DNA from: Bifidobacterium choloepi
GTDB taxonomy: Bacteria > Actinomycetota > Actinomycetes > Actinomycetales > Bifidobacteriaceae
NCBI RefSeq assembly: GCF_010667615.1
Contig: NZ_VYSG01000001.1
Span: forward strand, 558,001-622,000
DNA: 64,000 bases
Direction: 5' to 3'
The position numbers were made by a program, and so were the translations under genes. This document shows, piece after piece, positions 25,113-34,683 of the stretch (positions within the stretch are counted from its first letter, which is position 1; each line of letters opens with the position of its first letter). The notes under the pieces were generated by a model. The model saw only the letters and a program-made list of their open reading frames with translations, searched no databases and was not told the DNA's origin.

Positions 25113-25604
25113 TTAGCCGCGGGCGCGCATGTTCCTGTAGCGCATGATGCGCAGCGCCTCGCGCTTGTCCTGCTCCTCGCGCAGGGCCTGGCGCTTGTCG
25201 TATTCCTTCTTGCCCCGGGCCAGTGCGATCTCGACCTTGGCCCGGCCGTCCTTGAAGTACAGCGACAGCGGCACGATCGTGTAGCCCTTCGCCTCGGTCT
25301 GGCGGGCGAGCTTGTCGATCTGCTGGCGATGCAGCAGCAGCTTGCGCTTGCGCTTGGGCGCGTGGTTGTTCCACGTGCCGTTGAGATATTCGGGGATGTT
25401 CGCTCCCTCGAGCCACATTTCGCCGCGCCGGTCGATCGAGACGTAGGCTTCAGCCAGCGACGCGCGCCCTTCCCTGAGCGACTTGACCTCGGTGCCGGTC
25501 AGCGCCAGTCCGGCCTCGTAGGTGTCCTCGATCGCGTAGTCGTGCCGCGCCTTCTTGTTCTGCGCGACGAGATGGTTGCGCGGATCTTCCTTCTTCTTCG
25601 CCAC
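25113..25604 (-). CDS. smpB: SsrA-binding protein SmpB
   Basis: 163 residues, normal length. SmpB delivers tmRNA to stalled ribosomes. Family motifs: [50 protein letters not shown] and [20 protein letters not shown], followed by the basic C-terminal tail. The GTG at 25604 after GAGGAAC is preferred to the upstream ATG at 25634, which would add ten basic residues. It follows the CHAP hydrolase gene on the same strand. The tmRNA gene itself is not adjacent. Confidence 0.95.
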   Translation of the reverse strand: MAKKKEDPRNHLVAQNKKARHDYAIEDTYEAGLALTGTEVKSLREGRASLAEAYVSIDRRGEMWLEGANIPEYLNGTWNNHAPKRKRKLLLHRQQIDKLARQTEAKGYTIVPLSLYFKDGRAKVEIALARGKKEYDKRQALREEQDKREALRIMRYRNMRARG

Positions 25605-25674
25605 CGTTCCTCGTTTTCGTTCCAATTTCGGCAATACTGGTCGGTATTCTACCGCACATGACCCCTCATATGCA

Positions 25675-25719
25675 TTGATGTCATGAACCCGGGCTTCCAG
25701 CTCGGGTTCATGACATCAA
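25675..25719. terminator. palindrome, family A copy 3
   Basis: TTGATGTCATGAACCCGGGCT (written 25675-25695; 20 of these bases are core) faces its reverse complement at 25699-25719 with one mismatch; loop TCC. It lies 22 bp past the stop of the CHAP hydrolase gene. Confidence 0.75.
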
Positions 25720-25741
25720 GAACAGGCGGATCAACCTGCCG

Positions 25742-27214
25742 TCAGTGGATGTAGGTGTAGCTGTAGGCGCTGGAGACGGTGCGGGAGGAGATGACGCCGA
25801 GGCCGTAGACGTTGGATTCGGAGATCGTGATCGTGCTGCCGGAAACGCCGGTGACGATCGCGACGTGGCCGTAGGTGGCGTCGGCGCCGGCCTGGCCGGG
25901 CTGGAACACGACGATCGCGCCAACGGACGGCGTGTTGTTCACCGTGTAGCCGCGGGCGGCCGCGCGGGTGCCCCACGTGCGGGCGTTGCCGAACGTCGTC
26001 GACGCCGGCAGGCCGTTGTTCAGGCGCCATTCGTAGGCCCACCACGTGCACTGGCCATACGGGTACAGGTTGTTCTTGACGTAGTCGGATGCCGGGATCG
26101 AGCCGGACGTCGACGGCTGGACGATCGTCGTCGAGCCCGACGAGGAGCCGGACGACGAAGAACCGGACGACGAGGACGACGAGTTCGACGTCGACGGCCT
26201 GCTCACGTTGCTCGAGGACGAGGACGACGAGGAGGACGACGAAGACGACGAATGGGACGAGGAAGAAGAGGACGACGAGGTCGTCGCGGCCTGCGTCGTC
26301 GCCTGGACCTGCGCGGCGGCCGCCGCCTGCTCGGCGGCGTACTGGCGGTTGAGCGAGTCGGTCTGCGACTGCAGGATGACGGTCTGGGCGGCCTGCTGGG
26401 CGGCCGAGTCGGTCAGCTCGGACTTCTGGGCCTCGAGCTCGGCGCACTTCGTCTCGCCCTCGGCGCGCAGCGCGTCGAGCGCGTCGCGTTCGGACTGCGC
26501 CGTCGCGGCGGCCGTCTGGGCGGCGGCGTTCTTCTGGTCGGCCTCGCTCTTGAGCGTCTCGATGCGCTGCTCGATCGCGGCGAGTCGCTGCGAACGCGTC
26601 ATCGACGTGGACAGGTCGTTGGCGTAGTCGGACGCGGCGTTCGACTCGGAACGCGAGATCGCGTCGCGCGACTGCATCGAGTCGATGAAGTCGGTCGTGC
26701 TCTTCGAGCCGGTGACGACGCTCATGACATCGGAGGTGTCGGAACCGTGCATCGACTCGCGGGCCATCTGCGCGACGGCGGCGTGCGCGTCGTCGTAGTC
26801 CTCGCCGGTCTGCTTGATCTGCTCCTCGAGGTCGGACTTGTCCTTCTGCGCGGCCTCGAGTCGCGACGCGGCGGCGTCGGCTTCGGACTGCGCGTCGGCG
26901 GCGGCCTGGTTGGCGGCCGTCACCTTCTCCTGGGCGGCCGGAATCTGGTTGTTCGTCAGGTCGTCGAGCTCGAGGATCTTGTCGGCGAGGTCGGAGCTGA
27001 CGTTCGCGAGCTGCGCCTTGAGTTCGGCCTCGCGCTGCTGGCTGGCCTGCGTGGCGTTCTGGGAGTTGACGAGGTCGCTGTAGGTGTTGGCCTGGGCTTC
27101 CGGCACGAACGGCGACGCCGGCATCGCCATCATCGCGACGCACAGCAGCGTCGCCACGCCGGTGGCGGCCGCCGGCCTGAACCATCTTGCCTGCTTCAAC
27201 CTGCGAAGTGTCAT
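25742..27214 (-). CDS. secreted coiled-coil CHAP peptidoglycan hydrolase (PcsB-like)
   Basis: 490 residues. A signal peptide (basic start, hydrophobic stretch, cleavage after AQA near residue 43) is followed by a long coiled coil up to about residue 300, a serine-rich linker of about 65 residues, and a C-terminal CHAP domain with its cysteine in YGQCTWWAYEWR and histidine in TYGHVAIVTGV. The coiled-coil plus CHAP layout is that of PcsB-type hydrolases, which are held and switched on by FtsEX at the division site. ftsX and ftsE lie directly upstream on the same strand, supporting that role. GGGGAGGAG precedes the ATG at 27214. Confidence 0.92.
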   Translation of the reverse strand: MTLRRLKQARWFRPAAATGVATLLCVAMMAMPASPFVPEAQANTYSDLVNSQNATQASQQREAELKAQLANVSSDLADKILELDDLTNNQIPAAQEKVTAANQAAADAQSEADAAASRLEAAQKDKSDLEEQIKQTGEDYDDAHAAVAQMARESMHGSDTSDVMSVVTGSKSTTDFIDSMQSRDAISRSESNAASDYANDLSTSMTRSQRLAAIEQRIETLKSEADQKNAAAQTAAATAQSERDALDALRAEGETKCAELEAQKSELTDSAAQQAAQTVILQSQTDSLNRQYAAEQAAAAAQVQATTQAATTSSSSSSSSHSSSSSSSSSSSSSSNVSRPSTSNSSSSSSGSSSSGSSSGSTTIVQPSTSGSIPASDYVKNNLYPYGQCTWWAYEWRLNNGLPASTTFGNARTWGTRAAARGYTVNNTPSVGAIVVFQPGQAGADATYGHVAIVTGVSGSTITISESNVYGLGVISSRTVSSAYSYTYIH

Positions 27215-27416
27215 CAGAAAACTCCTCCCCTGACAGAACGACTGTTGACAGAACGACTTTTTCAGCCTAACAAACGAATCTGGAAACGGCACCGACACGG
27301 CACGGCTTTTTCATTTCTTTACACAATCGGCGCGCGAATCGTCAATATTTTCAATCATTTGGAACGATTCGCCCGCGGACGGCAAGCCCCGGCCCATGCC
27401 GTTTCCGACGGAACGC

Positions 27417-28340
27417 TTACGCCTTGAGATAACGGCGCAGCGAGATCGTCGACGCGATGACCGACAGCAGCACGGCGCCCACGATCAGGATCGGCGAGAT
27501 CAGCAGCACCGTCGTCTGGTTGACGTACGGGATCCACGTGATCGAGTTCGCGAGCCAGTCGGTAATGAAGACCTTGACGATCGCCGCCAGCGCGCCGCAC
27601 GACAGGATCGAGCCGAGCAGCGACGCGACGACGCCCTCGAGGACGAACGGCAATCGAATCGTCCAGTTGGACGCGCCGACGAGACGCATGATCTCGGTTT
27701 CCTCGGATCTCGACGCCGCCGACATGCGGATCGTCGTCGCCGTCAGCAGGATGGCGACGATCACCATGACGACGGCCAGCGCGGCCGTCGCGACGGTCGC
27801 CTTGTTGAGCACCGAGAACACCGGCTCGAAGATCTGTCTCTGGTCGACGACTTCCTCGACGCCGTCCTGGCCGGACAGCACCTCGGCGACGACCTTGTAG
27901 TTCTCCGGATTCTTGAGCTTGAGCCACAGCGAATCCTGCATGTCGTCGGCGGTCAGCGTGCGACCCTGATACTGGCCGTTCGGATACTGCTTGAGGAACG
28001 TGTTCTCGTAGAATTCCTGCTTGCTCATGTAGGTGATCTGCGAGACGTCGTCGGCGAGCTCGGTCTCGATGACCTTCTGCAGCGCGTTGATCTGCGACGT
28101 CGTCGCGGCCGTGCCGGTCGAGCAGTTCGCCGACGAGCTCGTGCCGTCGGGGCACAGCCAGACGACGACCTCGACCTTGTCGTACCAGTCGCCCTTCGCC
28201 TTCTGGATCTGCGCCTGCGTGAGCAGCGACGCGCCGATGAACAGGAACGAGATGAACGTGACGAGCATCACCGACAGCAGCATCGGGATGTTGCGCTTGA
28301 GGCTCGTCCAGGTTTCGGAAAGGATGAATCGGAACCGCAC
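27417..28340 (-). CDS. ftsX: cell-division protein FtsX
   Basis: 307-residue membrane protein with four helices: one near residues 20-40, three in the C-terminal half, and a large extracellular loop (about residues 45-170) that in homologues binds the coiled-coil hydrolase. SRSEETEIMRLVGASNWTIR is the conserved FtsX block. GTG start at 28340 after AAGGAG, three bases past the ftsE stop, so expression is coupled. Works with FtsE to control cell-wall hydrolysis during division. Confidence 0.95.
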   Translation of the reverse strand: MRFRFILSETWTSLKRNIPMLLSVMLVTFISFLFIGASLLTQAQIQKAKGDWYDKVEVVVWLCPDGTSSSANCSTGTAATTSQINALQKVIETELADDVSQITYMSKQEFYENTFLKQYPNGQYQGRTLTADDMQDSLWLKLKNPENYKVVAEVLSGQDGVEEVVDQRQIFEPVFSVLNKATVATAALAVVMVIVAILLTATTIRMSAASRSEETEIMRLVGASNWTIRLPFVLEGVVASLLGSILSCGALAAIVKVFITDWLANSITWIPYVNQTTVLLISPILIVGAVLLSVIASTISLRRYLKA

Positions 28341-28343
28341 TGC

Positions 28344-29810
28344 TTACTCCTTGTGTCCGTCGGTCGCGTTGCGCTGCTCGTCGGCCGCCTCGCCGTCGTC
28401 GTCCTTCTTGTCGGACGATTCCCGCACCGGAGGCTTCGGCGGAGCCGGGGGCGCCGGCGGCGCGGGTGTGGCCGCAGGGGCCTGTGCCTCTTCCCTGGAG
28501 GTAGCGCGTTCGGCATATTCGTCGAGGTCGAGGCCCTTGCCCCAGGTCAGCGTGTGCTCGAGCGGGGCGAAGGCCTCGCCATATCGGCCGGTGTTGCCGG
28601 AGTGGACCGACTTGGCCAGGCGGGCGATGCCCTCGTCGCTGTAGTCGGAATGGATGGCGTCGGAGACGGCCGTGACCATGTCGGCGGCCGTCTGCTCGCG
28701 GTCGGCGGCCGTCTGCTCGCCGGAAGCCGCCGCACCGGTGTCCGTAGCCGTCTTCTTGCCGTCCTTGGCGTCCCTGGCGTCCTTGGCGTCGTCGCCGGCA
28801 TGGCCAGGACGGAAGCGGGCGTTCGGATCGTCGGCGTCGGAGGTGGAGCCAGTCGCCGCGGTATCGGCCGCGGAGCCGGCGGCAGTCGCCGCGGTGGCGG
28901 CATTGTCCGAGGTCGCGGCGGTGTCGGACGAATCGTCTGAATTCGAGGATGCCGAGCTCGCGAGCGCGGCGAGACCGCGGGCGCCTTCCTCGACGGCGGC
29001 GATGCCGGCCGCGTCGCCGTGACGATGCTCGCTGACGGTGGCGGCGTCCGTGTCCTCGACGCCGAGCGAGCTGATCGCGACATGGGCCTGCGCCTCGGTC
29101 TTCGCGTCCGGGAAGTAGAGCGTCGAATCGTAGACACCGTGCTCCTGGTCGCGCACGATCTTGCCGGTGTGCAGCTCGACGACGCGCTTGCGCATCGAGT
29201 TGACGATTTCCTCGTTGTGCGTGGCCATGACGATTGTCGTGCCGGTGCGGTTGATGGCGTCGAGCACTTCCATGATGCCGAGCGACGTCGTCGGGTCGAG
29301 GTTGCCGGTTGGCTCGTCGGCGAGCAGGATCTGCGGATGGTTGACGTAGGCGCGGGCGATCGTCACGCGCTGCTGCTCGCCGCCGGACAGCTCGTGCGGA
29401 TAGTTCTTTTCCTTGCCGGTCAGTCCCACGGTCTCGAGGACCTTCGGGACGAGCGACTTGATCGTCGAACGCGACGTGCCGATGACCTCGAGCGCGAACG
29501 CGACGTTTTGCCAGACCGTCTTGTTCGTCAGCAGCTTGTAGTCCTGGAAGATCGTGCCGATCTGGCGGCGGTACTGCGGCACCTGCCGGTTCTTCATGCG
29601 GCGCAGGTCGTGGCCGGCCACGCGGATTTCGCCGCCGGTCGCCTCCTCCTCGTGCGTGAGCATCCTCAGCAGGCTCGTCTTGCCCGAGCCGGACGCGCCG
29701 ACGAGGAACACGAAGTCGCCGCGGTTGATGTGCAGCGTGATGTCGTCGAGGGCCGCCCTCGTCGCCTTCGGATAGATTTTGCTGACGTGGTCGAGCGAGA
29801 TCAGCGCCAT
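28344..29810 (-). CDS. ftsE: cell-division ATPase FtsE with long C-terminal extension
   Basis: 488 residues, about twice the usual 220-230. Residues 1-225 are a normal FtsE ATPase: Walker A GASGSGKTSLLR, QDYKLLTNKTVWQNVAFALE, signature ELSGGEQQRVTIARA, Walker B ILLADEPTGNLD. From about residue 225 a low-complexity tail of some 260 residues follows, rich in A, S, D, T and E, with repeats (EQTAADREQTAAD) and a proline-rich end (PAPPAPPAPPKPP). The tail is likely unstructured and cytoplasmic. The gene starts the ftsE-ftsX-CHAP block; GGAGAG precedes the ATG. Confidence 0.95.
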   Translation of the reverse strand: MALISLDHVSKIYPKATRAALDDITLHINRGDFVFLVGASGSGKTSLLRMLTHEEEATGGEIRVAGHDLRRMKNRQVPQYRRQIGTIFQDYKLLTNKTVWQNVAFALEVIGTSRSTIKSLVPKVLETVGLTGKEKNYPHELSGGEQQRVTIARAYVNHPQILLADEPTGNLDPTTSLGIMEVLDAINRTGTTIVMATHNEEIVNSMRKRVVELHTGKIVRDQEHGVYDSTLYFPDAKTEAQAHVAISSLGVEDTDAATVSEHRHGDAAGIAAVEEGARGLAALASSASSNSDDSSDTAATSDNAATAATAAGSAADTAATGSTSDADDPNARFRPGHAGDDAKDARDAKDGKKTATDTGAAASGEQTAADREQTAADMVTAVSDAIHSDYSDEGIARLAKSVHSGNTGRYGEAFAPLEHTLTWGKGLDLDEYAERATSREEAQAPAATPAPPAPPAPPKPPVRESSDKKDDDGEAADEQRNATDGHKE

Positions 29811-29931
29811 GTGCTCTCCAATCCTTGTCCTGTCCATGACCGGTGCCGGACATCCCCGTGCCGGTCATGCCGTCGTGCTGCCGCCCAAGTGTAGCGACTC
29901 AATCTGCGAAACGCCCGCCGCCGTCTACCGT

Positions 29932-29972
29932 GATGTCACAAACCCGGGCCGAAAGCCCGGGTTTGTGACATC
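29932..29972. terminator. palindrome, family A copy 4
   Basis: GATGTCACAAACCCGGGC (29932-29949) and its exact complement (29955-29972) around a CGAAA loop: an 18-bp perfect stem, 46 bp past the prfB stop and upstream of ftsE. Confidence 0.75.
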
Positions 29973-30018
29973 CAGGACGAGAATGACGCATCGCCGGAAA
30001 CGGCCGGGCCGCTCCCGT

Positions 30019-31149
30019 TTACTCTTCTTCCTCGGCGGCGGCCTGGCGACGCTGCTCGTGGCGCCAGCGGATGCCGGCCTGGATGAACTCGTCGATGTCG
30101 CCGTCAAAGACAGCCTGCGTCTGCGACGTCTCGTAGCCGGTGCGCAGGTCCTTGACCATCTGGTACGGATGCAGCACGTACGAGCGCATCTGGTCGCCCC
30201 AGCTGGCCTTGACGTCGCCGGCGAGTTCCTTCTTCTTCTTCGCTTCCTCCTCGCGGCGCAGCACGAGCAGTCGCGACTGCAGGACGGCCATCGCGGCCGC
30301 GCGGTTCTGGATCTGCGAGCGCTCGTCCTGCATCGTCACGACGATGCCGGTCGGCAGGTGGGTGATGCGCACGGCCGAGTAGGTCGTGTTGACGCCCTGT
30401 CCGCCGGGGCCGGACGAGCAGTAGGTGTCGACGCGGATTTCCGAATCCGGCACGTCGATGTGGTCGGTCGCCTCGACGAGCGGCACGACCTCGACGGCGG
30501 CGAACGACGTCTGGCGGCGACCCTGGTTGTCGAACGGCGAAATGCGCACCAGGCGGTGCGTGCCGCCCTCGACGGACAGGCGGCCGTAGGCGTACGGCGC
30601 GTCGATCTGGAACGTCGCCGACTTGATGCCGGCCTCCTCGGCGTAGGACGTGTCCATGACCTTGGCCTTGAAGCCGTTGCGCTCGGCCCAGCGCAGGTAC
30701 ATGCGCAGCAGCATCTGCGCGAAGTCAGCCGCGTCCACGCCGCCGGCGCCGGAACGGATCGTCACGACGGCGCTACGCTCGTCGTACTCGCCGTCCATCA
30801 GCGTCTGGATCTCCATGTCCTCGAGATCCTTGTTGATCGACTCGACTTCGTTGCGGGCTTCCTGCAGCGTTTCGGCGTCGTTCTCCTCCTGGCCGAGCTC
30901 GACGAGCGTCTCGACGTCGTCGATGCGCGAGGCTGCGGACTTCAGGTGCTTGAGCTGCGACTGGACGGCCGACAGCTTGCTGGTGATCTTCTGGGCGTGC
31001 TCGGGATCGTCCCACAGGCCCGGCTCGGCGGCCTGCTGCTCGAGATCGGCGGCCTCCTTCGCCAGTCGGTCGGTGTCGAGCGCGAGCGCGATCTCCTCGT
31101 ACTTGGCGCGGGCGTCGTTGATGGCCTGCGCGTAATCATATTCTGCCAT
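30019..31149 (-). CDS. prfB: peptide chain release factor 2
   Basis: 376 residues. RF2 ends translation at UGA and UAA. The anticodon-like tripeptide region [15 protein letters not shown] and the catalytic GGQ in [10 protein letters not shown] are present. The frame is continuous from ATG 31149 with no internal TGA near codon 25, so the autoregulatory frameshift known from many bacteria is absent, as usual in actinobacteria. It lies upstream of ftsE on the same strand, separated by a palindrome. Confidence 0.97.
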   Translation of the reverse strand: MAEYDYAQAINDARAKYEEIALALDTDRLAKEAADLEQQAAEPGLWDDPEHAQKITSKLSAVQSQLKHLKSAASRIDDVETLVELGQEENDAETLQEARNEVESINKDLEDMEIQTLMDGEYDERSAVVTIRSGAGGVDAADFAQMLLRMYLRWAERNGFKAKVMDTSYAEEAGIKSATFQIDAPYAYGRLSVEGGTHRLVRISPFDNQGRRQTSFAAVEVVPLVEATDHIDVPDSEIRVDTYCSSGPGGQGVNTTYSAVRITHLPTGIVVTMQDERSQIQNRAAAMAVLQSRLLVLRREEEAKKKKELAGDVKASWGDQMRSYVLHPYQMVKDLRTGYETSQTQAVFDGDIDEFIQAGIRWRHEQRRQAAAEEEE

Positions 31150-31229
31150 TGATGTTCTCTTCCGGATCTGCTGGTAATGCTTGTTGGTTCCCGACGGTGA
31201 CAAGGGGCTCGGGCGCCCTCGTTGCGGAA

Positions 31230-31260
31230 GAATCGTTCGGCTAATAATAAGGAACGATTC
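31230..31260. terminator. GAATCGTTC/GAACGATTC hairpin
   Basis: GAATCGTTC (31230-31238) and GAACGATTC (31252-31260) form a 9-bp stem around an AT-rich loop, 11 bases past the stop of the 41-residue gene and 81 bases ahead of prfB. Confidence 0.5.
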
Positions 31261-31271
31261 GCGCGGCGACG

Positions 31272-31397
31272 TCAATACATCGCGGAGAATGCCGGCACGG
31301 CAAAGCAGACCAGCATCGCGACGGCGACGACGATGACGACAATGCGCGTGACGTTGCGATTGCGCTCCTCGTGGCTGTTCCTATGCTGATGACTCAC
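31272..31397 (-). CDS. tiny membrane protein, unknown
   Basis: 41 residues from a GTG at 31397: a His/Arg/Asn-rich start, then one hydrophobic helix ([20 protein letters not shown]). No family recognised and only a weak GGCGG ribosome site. The helix and the hairpin following the stop are the arguments for a real gene; a longer version starting upstream is less likely since the added part has no protein-like pattern. Confidence 0.4.
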   Translation of the reverse strand: MSHQHRNSHEERNRNVTRIVVIVVAVAMLVCFAVPAFSAMY

Positions 31398-31685
31398 GCC
31401 GCCACATCTTACTCGCCCATCTAGATGAGCCGTCCTGAATCTTTCCTGCATGCCATGACGGCAGCCACCGCCGAGATACACAAGCGCGAGCGCACGAACG
31501 TTCGCGGCCTTTCCCGGAGCCTGCAAACACAGCGGGCCTGAGAATCGACCGCATGTTGTCGCGAAATACCGGCACGACGCGCGCAAAAACGGGCGTTGTA
31601 CACTCTAACAGTGATAACCCTCCATCAACGACGATGACGACCGGCCACCGCCTAGCCGAGGGTTTGCATACGGAAGGGCAACAGC

Positions 31686-32732
31686 ATGGACGACGAAGAC
31701 ACGCACGGCACACTCGACGAGACCACCACGGAATCTTCCGGCCACAAGGTCACAATCCGCGATGTCGCAAGAGCGGCTGGAGTTTCACCGTCGACGGTGT
31801 CCCGCGCATTCGCCAAGCCCGACCGCGTCAGTGCCGCCACGACCCGGCGTATCTTCGAGGCGGCCGCCAAGCTCGGCTATCACAGCGAGGAAGTCGAGAA
31901 CGTGCCGCTGCGCGGCACAAAGGGCATGATCGGTGTCATCGTGCCGGACGTCGCCAACCAGTTCTTCTCCGACCTCATTCGCTCGATCCACGGCGTCGTT
32001 TCCCGCGAGGGGTTCTGCCTGAGTATCTACGAGTCGCGCGAGAGCCCGCTCGTCGAGCGCGAGACATTCGACCGGATGGCCGCACACGTCGACGGCGTCA
32101 TTCTCGGATCGTCGCGCATGCCGGACTCGATGGTGCGCAAATGCGCGCAGACACGTCCGCTCGTGCTGACCAACCGGCAGGTCCTCGGTGTCAACAGCGT
32201 CGTGTTCGACGTGACGAATGGCGTGCGCCAGCTCACCGACTACATCCGCAAGGCCGGGTTCACGACGATGACCTACCTCGACGGGCCGGCATCGTCGTGG
32301 TCGGTCGGCACGCGATGGAACGCCATCCGCAAGGCCTGCGCCGAACGCAACATCATCATCCGGCGCGTATGGCCCAACGCCCCGACGTTCGAGGGAGGTA
32401 AGGTGGCCGCTTCGCACTATCTGGAACATCCGACGACAATGGTCGTCGCGCACAACGACCTGATGGCGCTTGGATTCCTGTCGGCGATGCGCCACCTCGG
32501 TTTCGAGGCGCCACGCGACTTCTCGATTGCGGGCTTCGACAACGGCGCGCTCGCCGAAATCAGCCAGCCGCAGCTGACGACCGTCAAGCAGCCGTCGCAG
32601 ATCATCGGGGCGAAGGCTGCCCAGATGCTGCTCGAACGCATTCACGGTGATCGGCACGGCACCGAATACCTGACGTTGCCGACGTCGCTGATCACCCGCG
32701 ACAGCACGCGGGCGTTGCCGGACGAATCGTAG
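31686..32732 (+). CDS. LacI-family regulator of the uronate cluster
   Basis: 348 residues. An unusual acidic/threonine-rich N-terminal stretch of about 20 residues precedes the LacI helix-turn-helix (VTIRDVARAAGVSPSTVSRA); the effector domain is typical (GMIGVIVPDVANQFFSDLIR, FDNGALAEISQPQLTTVKQP). GGAAGGGC precedes the ATG. It is the first gene of the galacturonate island and reads toward uxaC; the shared 16-bp sequences before uxaC, uxaA and kdgK are its likely operators, with a uronate or KDG-type inducer. Target assignment is inference. Confidence 0.9.
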   Translation: MDDEDTHGTLDETTTESSGHKVTIRDVARAAGVSPSTVSRAFAKPDRVSAATTRRIFEAAAKLGYHSEEVENVPLRGTKGMIGVIVPDVANQFFSDLIRSIHGVVSREGFCLSIYESRESPLVERETFDRMAAHVDGVILGSSRMPDSMVRKCAQTRPLVLTNRQVLGVNSVVFDVTNGVRQLTDYIRKAGFTTMTYLDGPASSWSVGTRWNAIRKACAERNIIIRRVWPNAPTFEGGKVAASHYLEHPTTMVVAHNDLMALGFLSAMRHLGFEAPRDFSIAGFDNGALAEISQPQLTTVKQPSQIIGAKAAQMLLERIHGDRHGTEYLTLPTSLITRDSTRALPDES

Positions 32733-32816
32733 TCGCCGCAAGGCACCGCCACCCCCGTCATCATCCCCGTTTCGCAGCGCCTGCGCACACCGCCGTGCAA
32801 CAATGGCAACACGGGA

Positions 32817-32832
32817 TGCAACTCTTGGCAAC
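32817..32832. promoter_or_regulatory. operator candidate upstream of uxaC
   Basis: TGCAACTCTTGGCAAC, matching the site before kdgK in 14 of 16 positions; followed by AACC shared with the uxaA site. A second partial copy, TGCAACAATGGCAAC, is at 32796-32810. It lies about 130 bp ahead of the uxaC start. Confidence 0.55.
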
Positions 32833-32959
32833 AAACCCCGGGATGACGGTGCCGAACTCCTATCTTTTCTCGGTAGCGAAAGCCACATGGATGTGGCCAA
32901 CAAGACCGATGCACGACTACTGCGCACGCACCGTTGTGGAACCAAGGGAGGCAACCACA

Positions 32960-34366
32960 ATGCCGTTTCTGGACGACGACTACCTGCTGACGACGGACCT
33001 GGCCCGCGAGCTCTACCACGAGCACGCCAAGGCAATGCCGATCGTCGACTACCACTGCCACCTGCATCCGGAGGAGATCTACCGCGACCCCAATTTTTCC
33101 GGCATCGTCGAGGCATGGCTGACTGACGGTAACAACTACGGCGACCACTACAAGTGGCGCCTCGAACGCGCCAACGGCGTGCCCGAGCGCCTGATCACCG
33201 GCGACGCCGATCCCTGGGACAAGTTCCTCGCCTATGCGCAGACGATGGAAAAGGCCATCGGTTCGCCTGTCTACCTGTGGACGCATCAGGAGCTGCGCCG
33301 CTACTTCGGCATCGACGAGGAGCTCAACTCCCGCACGGCCCGTGCAATCTTCGACCAGACGAACGCCATGCTGGCCATGCCGGAATTCTCGCGCAGGAAC
33401 CTGCTGCGCCGCATGAACGTCGACACGATCTGCACGACCGACGACCCCGTCGACAGCCTCGAGTACCACATCGCATTCGAGCGCGAGGGCGGAGACAGTT
33501 TCGTCATGCTGCCGGCCATGCGCCCCGACAAGGCCCTGAATCCGCAGGCCGACGGCTTCGCCGACTGGCTTGGCAAGCTCGAGGACGTCACCGGCATGTC
33601 GGTTGAATCGTTCGACGACCTGCTCGCCGCCCTCGACAACAGGGTCGAGTTTTTCTCCGCCCACGGCGGCAAGCTGTCCGACCATGCCGCCGACCTGATG
33701 ACCTACCGCCCGAGCACCACGGCGCAACGCGACGCCATCCTCGAGAAGGCGCGCCGTGGCGAGGAACTTGACGCCGATGAGCTGTGCCAGTACCGCACGG
33801 CGCTCCTGCTGGGCCTGATGCGCATCTACCGCAAGCACGACTGGACAATGCAGCTACACATCCACGCGCTGCGCAATATCAACGAGCACGAGTTCGCCGA
33901 GCACGGTCCGGATACCGGTTTCGACTCGATCAACGACCGGTCGATCGCCGAACCGTTCGCCGCGCTGCTCAACGAGGCTGCCAAGACCGACAGCATCCCG
34001 AAGATGCTCGTCTACTCGCTCAATCCGAACGATTACCTAGCGCTGACGACCATCATGGGATGCTTCCAGGGTGGCATGAAGCAGAAACTGTCGCTCGGCA
34101 ACGCCTGGTGGTTCAACGACACGCGCCGTGGTATCCGCCAGCAGATCGAGACGCTCGCCGAGGGTTCGCTGCTCGGCAACTTCGTCGGCATGACGACCGA
34201 TTCGCGCAGCTTCCTGAGCTTCCCGCGCCACGACTTCTTCCGCCGCATCCTATGCGAACTGCTCGGCGAATGGGCGTCGCGCGGTGAAATTCCCGGTGAC
34301 GCCGAACGTCTCGCCCCGCTCGTGTGCGACATCTCCTATCACAACGCCAAGGAACTCTTCATCTAG
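32960..34366 (+). CDS. uxaC: uronate (glucuronate/galacturonate) isomerase
   Basis: 468 residues, family length. Converts D-galacturonate to D-tagaturonate (and glucuronate to fructuronate) in the cytoplasm. The metal-binding HCHLHPEEIYRDPNF near the N-terminus, NVDTICTTDDPVDSLEYH, MQLHIHALRNIN and the C-terminal LVCDISYHNAKELF are UxaC signatures. AAGGGAGG precedes the ATG at 32960. First enzyme of the galacturonate route; tagaturonate is passed to UxaB encoded at the end of the cluster. Confidence 0.96.
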   Translation: MPFLDDDYLLTTDLARELYHEHAKAMPIVDYHCHLHPEEIYRDPNFSGIVEAWLTDGNNYGDHYKWRLERANGVPERLITGDADPWDKFLAYAQTMEKAIGSPVYLWTHQELRRYFGIDEELNSRTARAIFDQTNAMLAMPEFSRRNLLRRMNVDTICTTDDPVDSLEYHIAFEREGGDSFVMLPAMRPDKALNPQADGFADWLGKLEDVTGMSVESFDDLLAALDNRVEFFSAHGGKLSDHAADLMTYRPSTTAQRDAILEKARRGEELDADELCQYRTALLLGLMRIYRKHDWTMQLHIHALRNINEHEFAEHGPDTGFDSINDRSIAEPFAALLNEAAKTDSIPKMLVYSLNPNDYLALTTIMGCFQGGMKQKLSLGNAWWFNDTRRGIRQQIETLAEGSLLGNFVGMTTDSRSFLSFPRHDFFRRILCELLGEWASRGEIPGDAERLAPLVCDISYHNAKELFI

Positions 34367-34413
34367 TTCCGGCTCCTCCGGAACGATTTTCCAACGAAGG
34401 AAAGGAAGGCATC

Positions 34414-34683
34414 ATGGAACTCTCTATTGCATGGATTGGCCCGCGCGGCATCGTGGTGCATATCAACGACGGCGGAATCTTCCATACCAAACAGCCATGG
34501 CAGATCTACGTCAACGATATCCTCGTGCGCACGACGAACACGGTGGAGACGTACGTCGATGGCTTCCTTCCCGGACGCACCGTCTCGCTCGCCGTCCAGC
34601 ATGAGGACTTCAGCTCCTATCAGGACACGACCGTCACGCTGCCGGCCGAGCGCGCGACCTACCGAACGGCGATCGCCGCCTGA
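34414..34683 (+). CDS. GH28-like N-terminal beta-sandwich domain, stand-alone
   Basis: 89 residues with a good ribosome site (AAGGAAAGGAAGG). The pattern GIFHTKQPWQIYVNDILVRTTNTVETYVDGFLPGRTV (landmarks: PWQIYVNDILV and TVETYVDGFLPG) resembles the fibronectin-like domain found at the N-terminus of many GH28 polygalacturonases. The catalytic parallel beta-helix that should follow is absent; the frame ends with TGA and nothing GH28-like follows. It is either the relic of a deleted polygalacturonase or a free carbohydrate-contacting domain. No signal peptide. Position between uxaC and the transporter agrees with a pectin link. Confidence 0.55.
   Translation: MELSIAWIGPRGIVVHINDGGIFHTKQPWQIYVNDILVRTTNTVETYVDGFLPGRTVSLAVQHEDFSSYQDTTVTLPAERATYRTAIAA

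Noticed and set aside
27355-29868. A minus-strand frame of 837 codons through ftsX and ftsE
   Set aside because: It is an alternative frame of both genes; the FtsE and FtsX frames have all the motifs and good start signals.
31075-31149. Programmed frameshift at the start of prfB
   Set aside because: The frame is open from the ATG with no in-frame TGA after CTT near codon 25, so no shift is needed.
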